From positions 18,256 to 82,255 of the forward strand of contig CANQBG010000003.1 in the NCBI GenBank assembly GCA_947588985.1: DNA of 64,000 nt, given 5' to 3'. How positions within the stretch are numbered: the first letter of the stretch is position 1; each line of letters begins with the position of its first letter. Made by a program: the position numbers and the translations under genes. Below are positions 7,622 through 16,675 of the stretch, one piece after another. This DNA is from an uncultured Clostridia bacterium. Lineage in GTDB: Bacteria > Bacillota > Clostridia > Christensenellales > Borkfalkiaceae. A model generated the notes under the pieces. The model was not told where the DNA came from and ran no database searches. It saw nothing but the letters and a program-made list of their open reading frames with translations.

Positions 7622-8479
7622 TCAGCCTCGGAATACTCTGAGCTTCCCGCTCACGACGCGGGCATGGAGCGTGCGGGCATCCACGAGCTCGCCGTCGAGC
7701 TCCACGATCTTGCCCTCCGTTTGCACGATGCGGGCTTCGTCGCAGAGGATATGTTTGGTGATGGGCCGCTCCAAGATCTTCCCGCGCTTTAAGGCGAGGA
7801 GTTCGAAGAGGATCTTGCTGCGCTTGGGGCAGGAGATGACGACGAGGTCGAGCTTTCCGTCGTCTAAGACGGCGGGCGGGCAGATGGCGATGCCGCCGCC
7901 GAACTGCGAACCGTTGCACACGGCCGCGATGAAGGCCGTCTCGAAGAAGGTCTTGCCGCCCACCGTCACCTCGATCTTCTGCCCCTTGTAGGAGACGAGA
8001 GAGGCGAGGAGGCTGCGGAAATACTTGCTCCGCTTGCCGCCCTTCATGCGGTAGCACCGCTCCAAAATGTCTACGTCGATGCCCAATCCCGCGATGTTGA
8101 GGGACTTATATTCGCCGCAGTCGATGAAGTCGGTAAACTTGGAGGGGGTGTGCAGGATGAGGTCGAGCGCGGCAAGGCCCGTGGGGATCTTGGCCTTCTC
8201 CGCGAAGTCGTTGCCCGTCCCCACGGGGATGAGGCCGAGCTCCACGTTTTCGGGCACGGCAATGCCGCAGAGCACGTCGTTGAGCGTCCCGTCCCCGCCG
8301 ATGGCGACGATGGTAACGGGGCCGCTCTCCGAGAGCCGCCGCACGATGGCGCGCGTCTCCTCCTTGCTCTCCCCCATGTGGAAGTCGAAGGGAACGTTCT
8401 CCGCCCGCAACCGATCGGCAAGCTCGCCCAAGAGCTCTTTGCGCTTTTTGGTGTTGGGATTGACGATAAAATGGAGCAT
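7622..8479 (-). CDS. Diacylglycerol/lipid kinase, DagK/YegS family
   Basis: 285 residues. The catalytic-domain signature IVAIGGDGTLNDVLCG and the GTGNDFA motif are intact, followed by the all-beta C-terminal domain of this family. DagK-type enzymes phosphorylate diacylglycerol left over from lipoteichoic-acid or periplasmic-glucan turnover and return phosphatidic acid to phospholipid synthesis. In this window cardiolipin synthase lies about 3 kb away. First gene of a two-gene operon with the PAS phosphatase. Confidence 0.9.
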   Translation of the reverse strand: MLHFIVNPNTKKRKELLGELADRLRAENVPFDFHMGESKEETRAIVRRLSESGPVTIVAIGGDGTLNDVLCGIAVPENVELGLIPVGTGNDFAEKAKIPTGLAALDLILHTPSKFTDFIDCGEYKSLNIAGLGIDVDILERCYRMKGGKRSKYFRSLLASLVSYKGQKIEVTVGGKTFFETAFIAAVCNGSQFGGGIAICPPAVLDDGKLDLVVISCPKRSKILFELLALKRGKILERPITKHILCDEARIVQTEGKIVELDGELVDARTLHARVVSGKLRVFRG

Positions 8480-8511
8480 TTCGCGTCTCCGTCGTAAAAA
8501 ATTCTGTTTTT

Positions 8512-8540
8512 ATTATACAACATCTTTCGGGGAATTGCAA
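8512..8540 (-). promoter_or_regulatory. Promoter of the lipid kinase operon
   Basis: Minus strand TTGCAA (8540-8535), a 17-base spacer and TATAAT (8517-8512). The -35 hexamer is self-complementary and is also the -35 of the opposite promoter. Confidence 0.8.
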
Positions 8541-8563
8541 TTTTTTTCCCAATCTGCTATACT
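8535..8563 (+). promoter_or_regulatory. Promoter of the CCA-adding enzyme
   Basis: TTGCAA (8535-8540), a 17-base spacer and TATACT (8558-8563). It shares its -35 box with the divergent promoter on the other strand. Confidence 0.78.
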
Positions 8564-8592
8564 TGTTTTCGGAAAAAATTTGGAGGAGCCCT

Positions 8593-9954
8593 ATGAGAGA
8601 CTCTTTGCCGCAAAGCCTTATCCGCCTCGCAGACGCCTGCCCCGCCCCCCTCTACCTCGTGGGAGGGAGCGTGCGCGACTACCTTTCGGGCGTCCTTCGC
8701 CCCGACGCCGATTGGGACCTCGCCTCCCCCATGAAGGAGGAGCAACTTCTCGCCGCATGCGAAAAATGCGGCATCCATGTCCGAGGCGTATACCGCGCGA
8801 CGGGCACCGTCAAGCTCGAGGACGACGAAAGAAACTGCTTCGAATTCACCCGCTTCCGCTCCGATAAATACGTCCGCGGCATGCACACTCCCACGGAGAT
8901 CGTCTTTACCGACGACCTCGAGGTGGACGCGCGGCGGCGGGACTTTTGCGCCAACGCCGTGTACTACGACGTAAAGGCGGGGACGTTCTCCGATCCCCTC
9001 GGCGGGACCGAAGATATCCGAAACAGACAGCTTTCCACCGTGCGGGAGGCCGGAAAGGTGTTCGGGGAGGACGGCCTGCGCCTTCTCCGCCTCGCCCGCA
9101 TCGCCGCGCAGACGGGTTTTTCCCCCACCGAAGAGACGCTCGCGGGGGCACGCCGGCACGCCGCCCTCATCGAGGACATCGCGCCCGAGCGCATCTATGC
9201 GGAATTTTGCCTTCTCCTGCATGCCGACGAAAAGCACGGCGACGCTTCCGCCCCCTGCCGCGGGCTCTCCATTTTGCGGGATACGACGGTGCTTCGCCAT
9301 ACCATGCCCGAGCTCGCCCTTGGGGAAGGCATGTCGCAGCGCTCCGATTACCATAAGTATGACGTGCTCGAACACTCCTTCCGCTGCGTCCGCTATGCTC
9401 CCCCTTCCATCCGCTGGGCCGCCCTTTTGCACGACGTGGGCAAGCCCGCCTGTTTTTTGAAAAACGGCAACTTCTACGGCCACCCCGAGGAGGGCGCGCG
9501 CATCGCACAGGCCATGCTCACGCGTCTGCGCGCCCCCAAGGAGCTCACCAAGGAGACCGTCCTTCTCATCGCCATGCACATGCGCGACTACGACGGCAAG
9601 ATGGGCGTATATAAGGTGCGGAAGAACCTGAGGACCCTCGGCCGCCTCATCCCCGCCATGCTCGCCCTCAAACAGGCGGACTACTCCGCCTGCCGGGACG
9701 ACCTCTCCCCCGCCCCCACCGTCGTGCGATGGGAGAACGTCCTTGCCGACATGAAAAGAGAGGGCGTGCCCTTCACCCTCAGCGAACTCGCCGTAAACGG
9801 GAACCACCTCCGCGGGCTTGTCCCGCCCGAGAAGCTCTCCGCCCTCCTTGCCGCCCTGCTCGACTTCTGCCTCGAGGACGGCCGCCGCAACACGCCCGAA
9901 GTTCTCCTCGCCCACGCCGCCGCCATCGCGCCCAACCTCGCGGCCGCGGAGTGA
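8593..9954 (+). CDS. cca: tRNA CCA-adding enzyme/poly(A) polymerase family with HD domain
   Basis: 453 residues from ATG 8593 (GGAGGAG upstream). The class II nucleotidyltransferase head has YLVGGSVRDYL, the catalytic DADWDL pair of carboxylates and the RRDFCANAV motif; a C-terminal HD phosphohydrolase domain carries LLHDVGKP. The enzyme adds or repairs the 3' CCA of tRNAs. The tRNA at the end of this window already encodes CCA, so repair may be its main task, though other tRNAs may lack it. Confidence 0.92.
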   Translation: MRDSLPQSLIRLADACPAPLYLVGGSVRDYLSGVLRPDADWDLASPMKEEQLLAACEKCGIHVRGVYRATGTVKLEDDERNCFEFTRFRSDKYVRGMHTPTEIVFTDDLEVDARRRDFCANAVYYDVKAGTFSDPLGGTEDIRNRQLSTVREAGKVFGEDGLRLLRLARIAAQTGFSPTEETLAGARRHAALIEDIAPERIYAEFCLLLHADEKHGDASAPCRGLSILRDTTVLRHTMPELALGEGMSQRSDYHKYDVLEHSFRCVRYAPPSIRWAALLHDVGKPACFLKNGNFYGHPEEGARIAQAMLTRLRAPKELTKETVLLIAMHMRDYDGKMGVYKVRKNLRTLGRLIPAMLALKQADYSACRDDLSPAPTVVRWENVLADMKREGVPFTLSELAVNGNHLRGLVPPEKLSALLAALLDFCLEDGRRNTPEVLLAHAAAIAPNLAAAE

Positions 9955-10085
9955 AGGAGGGAATTTGCGGGGCGGAATATTTCAATTTCTTTGAATTATT
10001 TCAATATTATAGGAAAATATGGTTTGCACTCCCCGCTTCGGCGGAAATTCCCATGCAAGAAGGGCCGCGGATTTCGCAAAAGCGC

Positions 10086-10114
10086 TTGCATTTTTCCGAA
10101 AAGTATATTATAAT
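10086..10114 (+). promoter_or_regulatory. Promoter of the 1671-residue repeat protein
   Basis: TTGCAT (10086-10091), a 17-base spacer and TATAAT (10109-10114), 40 bases before the start. Confidence 0.8.
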
Positions 10115-10154
10115 AGTCACATATCGTTGGAACGAATCAAAGTGAGGTACATCC

Positions 10155-13100
10155 ATGAGTAAGAAAGGGATCAATCAAGATCGCGACGAACTCGAATACG
10201 ACGAATGGGGCGACCCCGTCGAGAGCAAACCCGCGGTGCGCAAGCGCACGCCGAACGAAGTGGACGAATGGGGAGACCCTCTCCACGACGATCCGGAGGA
10301 AAAAGCGCTCTATGTAGACGAATGGGGAGACCCCGTCGCGCGGAAAAACGGCGACGTCGCCATGGAGATCCGCAACTATAAAAAAGAGGAGGACAAGGTC
10401 CGCCTCGAAAAGCAGCTTGTGCGCGAAGGCGTCATCTATCCGCGCGGACACTATCGCCCGCACGGGCGGTTGCGCGGCGTCATCGCCATCCTTCTCGCCT
10501 TCCTCTTCGGCATCTTCGTGGTGCTCGGCGGCATCGTGGGCGTGGGCGCGTACTTCGGCACCACCAAGCTGAGCAAGGTATTCGGGGAGAGCGTCAATAA
10601 ATATCTCACCGAGGACTACGCGGACATGTCCATCATCGAGCTCATCACGGCCGTCGCCGGAGACCTCAGAGGCGGCATCTCCACGCTCGACGATATCTCC
10701 AAGTATACCCCTCTCGTCGATACCCTTTTGGATAAGGCCGACGAGTACGCCGAACAGTTTGGCGTGGAATACGACCGCGCCACCCTCAAATCCACCAAAT
10801 TCGGGGATATTTGGGGGTATGTGTATAACGACGTCGTGAAGAACATCGCCGTCGGCAAGGCGCTCGCCGGGGCCGGGTTCACCGATCCCACCGTGCTCGC
10901 CATTTTCCTCGGGGAAGAGGGCGTGGACTACACCGTCGACGAGGAGGGCAAGATCACCATCCTCGAGAGCGGCAGAACGCCCGTCACCGTAAACGACCTC
11001 ATGACCAACGTCATGGGTACCCTCAACACCGTCCAGCTCGGCCTCATCCTCGGCCTCAACAAGGATGTGACGGAGGACAAGATTTTCGGGGACAACGCCG
11101 TGATGTATGCCCTCTCCTATGGGAAATACGGGCAGGACTACGAGCTCCAGGACGGCAGGATCCACGTGCTCACCGACAAGGCCGGCAGCGAAGGGTTCGT
11201 GTTCCCCACCGCCATCGGGGACCTCGTCAATAATACCAACGCCGTCGTCAACAGCCTCGAGCTCGGCTCCATGCTCGGGCTCTCGGGCGGATTTACCGAA
11301 GAACAATACAGCGGCAACGCCGTGATGTATGCCCTCGCCTATGGCACCGAGGGGCGGGACTATCAGGTGGTCTGGACGGAGGGCGTCGGCAAGATCGAGC
11401 CCCTCGAAGGCCGCAACGAAAATTATCCCACCACCGTCGGCGGGCTCACGAGCGGTTCGAGCGACTTCATCAACACCATCGAGCTCGGCTCCCTGCTCGG
11501 CATCGCAAGCGGCTTCTCGAAAGAGGATTACGACGCCAACTCCCTCATGTACTCCCTCGCCTATGGCACGGAGGGCACCGACTACACCGTGGAGTGGAAC
11601 AACGGCGTGGGCACGATCGTCATGATGGAGGATAGGAAGGCCACCTCGGTGGGCGATCTCACTTCGCGCTCCAATGAGATCATCAACGGCCTCGAGCTCG
11701 GCTCCATGCTCGGCATCGGGACCGGCTTCTCGCAGGAGGACTACGAGAAGAACACCCTCATGTACTCCATCGCCTATGGCGCGGAGGGCACCGACTACAC
11801 CGTGCAGTGGAACAACGGCGTGGGCACGATCGTCATGATGGCGGACAAGAAGGCCAAGACGATCGAGGATCTCACCAAGAATTCCAACGACCTCATCAAC
11901 GGCCTTGAGCTCGGCTCCATGCTCGGCATCGCGAGCGGCTTCTCGCAGGAGGACTACGAGAAGAACACCCTCATGTATTCCATCGCCTACGGCAACGAAG
12001 GCACCGACTACACCGTGGAATGGGACGCCGAAGGCAAGGGCAAAGTCGTCATGATGGCGGACAAGAAGGCCACCACCGTCGGCCAGCTCACCACGAGCTC
12101 CAACGACCTCATCAACGGCCTCGAACTCGGCGCCATGCTCGGCATCGCGAGCGGCTTCTCGAAGGAAGAATACGAGAACAACACTCTCATGTATTCCATC
12201 GCCTACGGCAACGAGGGCACCGACTACACCGTCGAATGGGACAAAGACGACAAGGGTAAGGTCACGCCCCTCGAAGGCCGCAACGAGAAGTACCCCACCA
12301 CCGTCGGCGGGCTCACCACGAATTCCAACGACCTCATCAACGGCCTCGAGCTCGGCACCATGCTCGGCATCGGCTCCGACGTCACCGAGGAAGATTTGAA
12401 GGAAAACGCCCTCATGTTCGCCCTCTGCTACGGCACCCGCGGCGAAGATTACGAGATCGTAGGGGGCAAGGTCGTCATGAAGGAGGGCAAGACGGCCACC
12501 ACCGTCGGAGAGCTCACCACGAGCTCCAATGGCCTCATCCAAGGCATGGAAGTGGAGACGCTCATGGGCATCAAACCCACCTCCGATAAGCTCATGCACT
12601 ACATCGCCTACGGCCCCGAGATGCAGAAGGGCGAAATCCCCTACACGCAGGCGGGGAACGCATGGACAGACGCAAAAGACCGGCCCGTCGATGCGCATGG
12701 CTACCTGCTTGGCACAGACGGAAACTACCTCATGGAAAAGGGTGAGGATGCAGACGGCAACGAGATCGACCAATACGCGGGCGGCGGCAGATACGTCTAT
12801 ACCTACGACGGAAACGGGGCCATCACGGGCGTTCAAATGTTGCCCGACCCCAACGACCCTACGGGCAAGCCCTATCCCAAGCGCACGGTCGCAAACCTCA
12901 CGGCCGACGACGCGGACATTCTCGGGGGCATGAAGATCGGAGACGTGACGGAGATCGACGAAGATAGCTCCGGCCTCATGCAAGCCATGAAGGATTGGAC
13001 GCTCGACGACCTCAAAGACCAGAGCAAGATCGAAAGCCTCACGATCGGACAACTGCTCGACGTAGAAGAACAGCAAGGCGAAACCTCCAACATCATTTGG

Positions 13101-15170
13101 GCGCTCAAAGATAAAACGCTCGCAGCGCTTAAAGATCAAAATACCATCAACGAATTACAACTCTCTGCCATCCTCACGATCGACGAAGATAGCTCCGGCC
13201 TCATGCGCGCCATGCAGGATTGGAAGCTCAGCGACCTCAACAGTCAAGATAAGATCGAGGGCCTCACGATCGGTGCAGTACTCGACGTGGATACCTCCGA
13301 TACTTCCACAGACTCCAAACTCATGAAGGCTCTCGCGGGCAAAACTTTCGCAGAGCTGAAAGGCGAAGATGCGCTCGATGGCTTGACGATCGGGGAAATT
13401 CTCGACGTGAATGAGGACGACTCCAAGCTTATGAAGGCCCTCTCCGGAAAGACTGTCGAACAGCTGAAAGGCGAAGATGCGCTCAATGACTTGACGATCG
13501 GGGAAATTCTCGACGTGAATGAGGACGACTCCAAGCTCATGAAGGCTCTCTCCGAAAAGACTGTCGAACAGCTGAAAGGCGAAAATGCACTCGATGACCT
13601 TTTGCTTGGCGATATCCTTGACGTAGACGAAAATAGCTCCAAGCTCATGCAGTCCCTTGCGAATAAGCAGGTGGGCGATCTCAAAGAAAAGGATACCATC
13701 GAAAATCTCAAACTCGGGGATATCATTGAGATCAGCAAGGATGACACGGGGCTCATGGCGGCCATGCAAGATTGGAAGGTCTCCGACCTCAAGAATCAAA
13801 ACCGCATCGAACGCCTCCGCATCGGCCAGATCATCGCCGTGGGAGAAGAGACTTCCGGCTTCATGAAGACCATTTCGACATGGCGCATCAAAGATCTCTC
13901 CGATTCCTCCAAAATCGAATCTTTGAAGCTCGGGGACGTTATCGCAATTGACGATGAGACGGGCATTCTTGCGGCGCTCAAAGATACGCAGATCGGAAGA
14001 CTGCAAGATGGGATCAATGAGCTCACGCTCACCCAACTCCTTGGCGACTTGAGCGGAAATACCATCTTGAAGGGGCTCGCAAACAGCACCGTTGCCTCCC
14101 TCTCGCACGACATTCAGGAGCTCACCGTCAGCACCATCTTCGGAGACCAAATCTATTCCTACATGAAGATCGAAGGCGGTGTTACCTATCAAACCCTTTA
14201 CGAAAATTATTTCCGCAATCACGCAACGCAGCACGGCGACACGTATCTGCCCAAGGCATATACGCCGAACAATTTGGAGACCCGCTTGTTCATCAATGAT
14301 AAAGAGGTCCTCAAAGGCTATTTCGACAGTGCCGATAAACTATACGCCGGGAACGCCCTCCGCGACGAAAATGGAAACTACTACTATAACTCGAAAGACT
14401 CCTTGACGGTTCTCACCGAATATAAGCAAGTCGTCTACAGCGGCACCGCTATCGACTACCAGCCCCTTCCCGAGACTGTTCAGCCCGAGGATATCCTTTC
14501 GGACGATTACGGCGGATACTACTATACCGAAACCGGAGAGGACGGTTCCCATACCAAGGTCGAAGTCGAAAAAGTCGTCACGGGTTACACACTCAACGGC
14601 ACCTCGCTCACGCAAGGCGCGGACGGCAATTGGCTGCTCGACGGAAAGGCGGTCGAGGTCATCACTGAGGGCGAACAGGCCTATCTCCTCACCCGTGTAA
14701 GCCTCGAGGAAAAGTATTACGAAAAAGATACTCCTGCGACGACCCACTCGCTTTCCACACCCGTTGAAAAGCGTTTCTATGACGGCACTACGCAGCTCGA
14801 CCGCTATGTCTCGGGCGTGTGGTTCCTCCTTCTCGCAGAGACCTCGGCCGATGAGCAACTTCCCGCGGATGGCCAAGAAGGCAAACCCGGCAAACTTACC
14901 TTCGACAAAGATCCCAAGCTCACCGAGATCGCTACAAGCGTTTCTGAGGTCAACACGACGCTCACCGACACCGCGCTTTGGAAACTCTACTTCGTCGGCG
15001 TTTTGCCCGATGATCCTGCCGTGACGTTGGGGATAACAGTAAGCTTTACAGGCGAACATGGCTCGCGAACCGTTACCGACCTCAGCGACATTACGATTTC
15101 CGAACTCGTGCCCTTCATCGCAAAGGTCTCAGAGCTCCTAAACAAGATCCCCGGCGGCCTCGGCGGTTAA
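10155..15170 (+). CDS. Giant membrane-anchored repeat protein with DEWGDP cytoplasmic motifs
   Basis: 1671 residues; GTGAGGT precedes ATG 10155. Residues 1-105 are charged and hold three copies of DEWGDP (16-21, 37-42, 55-60). One membrane helix spans about 107-133 with positively charged residues before it, so the N-terminus is predicted cytoplasmic and the remaining 1530 residues outside. From about 296 to 800 there are about eight repeats of 71-75 residues (core LELGSMLGI, then NTLMYSIAYG, EGTDYTVEW, TTVGQLT). From about 926 to 1330 there are about twelve repeats of mostly 36 residues (core LTIGEILDV, then SKLMKAL, TVEQLKGEDAL). The last 340 residues are Tyr-rich and non-repetitive. I recognise no family and no enzyme motif. 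An envelope-spanning structural or adhesion role is a guess. Confidence 0.85.
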   Translation: MSKKGINQDRDELEYDEWGDPVESKPAVRKRTPNEVDEWGDPLHDDPEEKALYVDEWGDPVARKNGDVAMEIRNYKKEEDKVRLEKQLVREGVIYPRGHYRPHGRLRGVIAILLAFLFGIFVVLGGIVGVGAYFGTTKLSKVFGESVNKYLTEDYADMSIIELITAVAGDLRGGISTLDDISKYTPLVDTLLDKADEYAEQFGVEYDRATLKSTKFGDIWGYVYNDVVKNIAVGKALAGAGFTDPTVLAIFLGEEGVDYTVDEEGKITILESGRTPVTVNDLMTNVMGTLNTVQLGLILGLNKDVTEDKIFGDNAVMYALSYGKYGQDYELQDGRIHVLTDKAGSEGFVFPTAIGDLVNNTNAVVNSLELGSMLGLSGGFTEEQYSGNAVMYALAYGTEGRDYQVVWTEGVGKIEPLEGRNENYPTTVGGLTSGSSDFINTIELGSLLGIASGFSKEDYDANSLMYSLAYGTEGTDYTVEWNNGVGTIVMMEDRKATSVGDLTSRSNEIINGLELGSMLGIGTGFSQEDYEKNTLMYSIAYGAEGTDYTVQWNNGVGTIVMMADKKAKTIEDLTKNSNDLINGLELGSMLGIASGFSQEDYEKNTLMYSIAYGNEGTDYTVEWDAEGKGKVVMMADKKATTVGQLTTSSNDLINGLELGAMLGIASGFSKEEYENNTLMYSIAYGNEGTDYTVEWDKDDKGKVTPLEGRNEKYPTTVGGLTTNSNDLINGLELGTMLGIGSDVTEEDLKENALMFALCYGTRGEDYEIVGGKVVMKEGKTATTVGELTTSSNGLIQGMEVETLMGIKPTSDKLMHYIAYGPEMQKGEIPYTQAGNAWTDAKDRPVDAHGYLLGTDGNYLMEKGEDADGNEIDQYAGGGRYVYTYDGNGAITGVQMLPDPNDPTGKPYPKRTVANLTADDADILGGMKIGDVTEIDEDSSGLMQAMKDWTLDDLKDQSKIESLTIGQLLDVEEQQGETSNIIWALKDKTLAALKDQNTINELQLSAILTIDEDSSGLMRAMQDWKLSDLNSQDKIEGLTIGAVLDVDTSDTSTDSKLMKALAGKTFAELKGEDALDGLTIGEILDVNEDDSKLMKALSGKTVEQLKGEDALNDLTIGEILDVNEDDSKLMKALSEKTVEQLKGENALDDLLLGDILDVDENSSKLMQSLANKQVGDLKEKDTIENLKLGDIIEISKDDTGLMAAMQDWKVSDLKNQNRIERLRIGQIIAVGEETSGFMKTISTWRIKDLSDSSKIESLKLGDVIAIDDETGILAALKDTQIGRLQDGINELTLTQLLGDLSGNTILKGLANSTVASLSHDIQELTVSTIFGDQIYSYMKIEGGVTYQTLYENYFRNHATQHGDTYLPKAYTPNNLETRLFINDKEVLKGYFDSADKLYAGNALRDENGNYYYNSKDSLTVLTEYKQVVYSGTAIDYQPLPETVQPEDILSDDYGGYYYTETGEDGSHTKVEVEKVVTGYTLNGTSLTQGADGNWLLDGKAVEVITEGEQAYLLTRVSLEEKYYEKDTPATTHSLSTPVEKRFYDGTTQLDRYVSGVWFLLLAETSADEQLPADGQEGKPGKLTFDKDPKLTEIATSVSEVNTTLTDTALWKLYFVGVLPDDPAVTLGITVSFTGEHGSRTVTDLSDITISELVPFIAKVSELLNKIPGGLGG
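13383..13598 (+). repeat. Near-identical 108-bp direct repeat inside the repeat protein gene
   Basis: Sequence beginning TTGACGATCGGGGAAATTCT recurs exactly 108 bases later (13383 and 13491) with only a few changes across the unit. One unit encodes one 36-residue repeat, so this is a recent in-frame duplication. Confidence 0.85.
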
Positions 15171-15220
15171 GCGGTTAAGCCAAAAAAATTCACAATTTGT
15201 GGGAAGGCGGGGTAAAATAA

Positions 15221-15249
15221 TTGACTTGCCCGCAAAAAACAAGTATAAT
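15221..15249 (+). promoter_or_regulatory. Promoter of the rpsF-ssb-rpsR operon
   Basis: TTGACT (15221-15226), a 17-base spacer and TATAAT (15244-15249). It leaves a leader of about 72 bases before rpsF. Confidence 0.82.
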
Positions 15250-15255
15250 AATGAA

Positions 15256-15328
15256 GAAAAGTCGAAAACCTTGCGTGCGGACGCGCATCGCGGACCGTAC
15301 GCCGAATAAGTCCGGGAGGTAAAAAAGT
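15256..15328 (+). promoter_or_regulatory. rpsF leader, possible S6:S18 autoregulatory structure
   Basis: The leader can fold CGGAC (15291-15295) against GTCCG (15310-15314) around a loop containing CCG elements. The S6:S18 complex of many bacteria represses its own operon by binding a CCG-bearing stem in this position. This is inference from operon identity plus a small stem; I have not matched the full published consensus. Confidence 0.3.
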
Positions 15329-15616
15329 ATGCAGAAATACGAGATGCTCATTCTGCTCAAGAGCGCTATGGAGGATGACGCCAAGGAGGCCGAACTCAAA
15401 AAGTACGCCGACATCGTCACCAATATGGGCGGGAGTGTGGAAGCAACCGAGAAATGGGGCGTGAAAAAGACGGCTTACCCCATCCAAGATGAAACGGATG
15501 CTTACTTCGCACTCATGACCTTCACTGCGCCCGGGAACGTTGTAGCCGAGCTCGACCGCGTCGCGGGGATCTCGAGCGACGTCCTTCGCCGTATGATCAC
15601 AAAAGTAGAGGAATAA
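15329..15616 (+). CDS. rpsF: Ribosomal protein S6
   Basis: 95 residues starting MQKYEMLILL, with the conserved KKTAYPIQDETDAYFALM strand of bS6. GGGAGGT lies upstream of the ATG. S6 pairs with S18 on the platform of the 30S subunit, and rpsR lies two genes downstream in the standard order. Confidence 0.97.
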   Translation: MQKYEMLILLKSAMEDDAKEAELKKYADIVTNMGGSVEATEKWGVKKTAYPIQDETDAYFALMTFTAPGNVVAELDRVAGISSDVLRRMITKVEE

Positions 15617-15619
15617 GAA

Positions 15620-16060
15620 ATGAACAAGGTGTTTTTGATCGGAAATCTCACGCGCGACCCCGAGCTTACCCAAACGGCCGGCGGTGTGAGCGTGTGCCAC
15701 TTCGCCATCGCGGTCAACCGCGCCTACACCTCGCAGGACGGCGAACGCCAGACCGACTTCTTCAACATCACCGCTTGGCGCGGCCTTGCCGATACCGTCG
15801 CGCGGTATGTGAAGAAAGGCTCCAAAGTCGCAGTCTCCGGCAGCATTCAGATCCGTAATTACGAGGATAATCAGGGGCAGCGCCGCACCGCAGTAGACGT
15901 CATCGCACAAGACGTGGAATTCCTCACCACGAGGACAAGCGGCGGCGACGATTTCTACGACAACACCCCCGCGCCCGCCAACGAGCGGGGCAATCAAGCG
16001 CCCGCAAAGCGGAAGCCGCAGCTCGAATCCTTCGACGACGACGGCGACATCCCGTTTTGA
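15620..16060 (+). CDS. ssb: Single-stranded DNA-binding protein
   Basis: 146 residues. The OB fold (MNKVFLIGNLTRDPEL, then FFNITAWRGLAD and VAVSGSIQIRNYED) occupies the first 105, followed by a flexible linker and the acidic tip DDDGDIPF that recruits replication and repair proteins. It starts three bases after rpsF; the usual rpsF-ssb-rpsR order indicates the housekeeping copy. Confidence 0.97.
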   Translation: MNKVFLIGNLTRDPELTQTAGGVSVCHFAIAVNRAYTSQDGERQTDFFNITAWRGLADTVARYVKKGSKVAVSGSIQIRNYEDNQGQRRTAVDVIAQDVEFLTTRTSGGDDFYDNTPAPANERGNQAPAKRKPQLESFDDDGDIPF

Positions 16061-16094
16061 GGCGCACCCCCCAAACTTATAAGGAGATATCATT

Positions 16095-16436
16095 ATGGAA
16101 GAGAACGAAGTGATGACCGCTCCCGTGGAAGAGCCCGCAGAAGAGCCCCAGGCGGAACCCGCCGCGCCCCGCGAAAGAAGCGAGCGCAGTGAGAGAGGCG
16201 AACGCCCCGCGAAGAAAGGGTTCAAGAAGCAGAACTTCAAGAAAGTCTGCCTCTTCTGCCAGGAGAAATCGGAAATCAACTATAAAGAAGCGGCAAAGCT
16301 CAGAAAGTTCATCGCGGAGGGCGGAAAGATCCTTCCCCGCCGCATGACGGGCACCTGCGCCAAGCACCAGAGAGAACTCTCCGTTGCCATCAAGCGCGCC
16401 CGCGTCGCTTCCCTTCTGCCCTTCAAAGCAGACTAA
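16095..16436 (+). CDS. rpsR: Ribosomal protein S18, zinc-site form with acidic N-terminal extension
   Basis: 113 residues, longer than the usual 75-80. The S18 core begins near residue 43. Cys52, Cys55, Cys88 and His91 (CLFC and CAKH) form a probable zinc site. The first 42 residues are Glu/Pro/Ala-rich then Arg/Ser/Glu-rich, a low-complexity tail of the kind seen in several clostridial S18 proteins. AAGGAGATATC lies just before the ATG at 16095. Confidence 0.95.
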   Translation: MEENEVMTAPVEEPAEEPQAEPAAPRERSERSERGERPAKKGFKKQNFKKVCLFCQEKSEINYKEAAKLRKFIAEGGKILPRRMTGTCAKHQRELSVAIKRARVASLLPFKAD

Positions 16437-16448
16437 AAAGCAACTTCA

Positions 16449-16483
16449 AAAAGCGCTCCCGGCGAATAGTTGGGAGCGCTTTT
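16449..16483 (+). terminator. Terminator of the rpsF operon
   Basis: AAAAGCGCTCCC (16449-16460) pairs perfectly with GGGAGCGCTTTT (16472-16483) around an eleven-base loop. Confidence 0.85.
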
Positions 16484-16497
16484 CGCCTCTTCTGAAG

Positions 16498-16520
16498 GGG
16501 GCATGTCCGCGACATGCCCC
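16498..16520. repeat. Perfect 10-bp inverted repeat made of two CATGTC/GACATG half-sites
   Basis: GGGGCATGTC, three bases, then GACATGCCCC. It follows the rpsR terminator by fifteen bases and contains one copy of the recurrent CGGACATG octamer on the minus strand. It has no T-run directly after it, so it is not an obvious second terminator. Confidence 0.8.
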
Positions 16521-16645
16521 TCAAAAAACATTTTTGCCTGTTCCCCCTTCCTCCCCCGCTTCCGCCCATAACGCATTGCGGCTTGTGCGATCGGCCCTTC
16601 CTCTGCATCGGAAGCGGTAATTTTCCGGAATTTCCCGAAAATTTC

Positions 16646-16675
16646 TTGACAGGCTGCACATGCTTGTGCTATAAT
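16646..16675 (+). promoter_or_regulatory. Promoter of the iron-sulfur operon
   Basis: TTGACA (16646-16651), an 18-base spacer and TATAAT (16670-16675). The spacer is one base longer than at most promoters in the window. Confidence 0.82.

Noticed and set aside
10137..13139. A minus-strand 1000-codon frame opposite the repeat protein
   Set aside because: Its apparent repeats are only the complement of the sense repeats.
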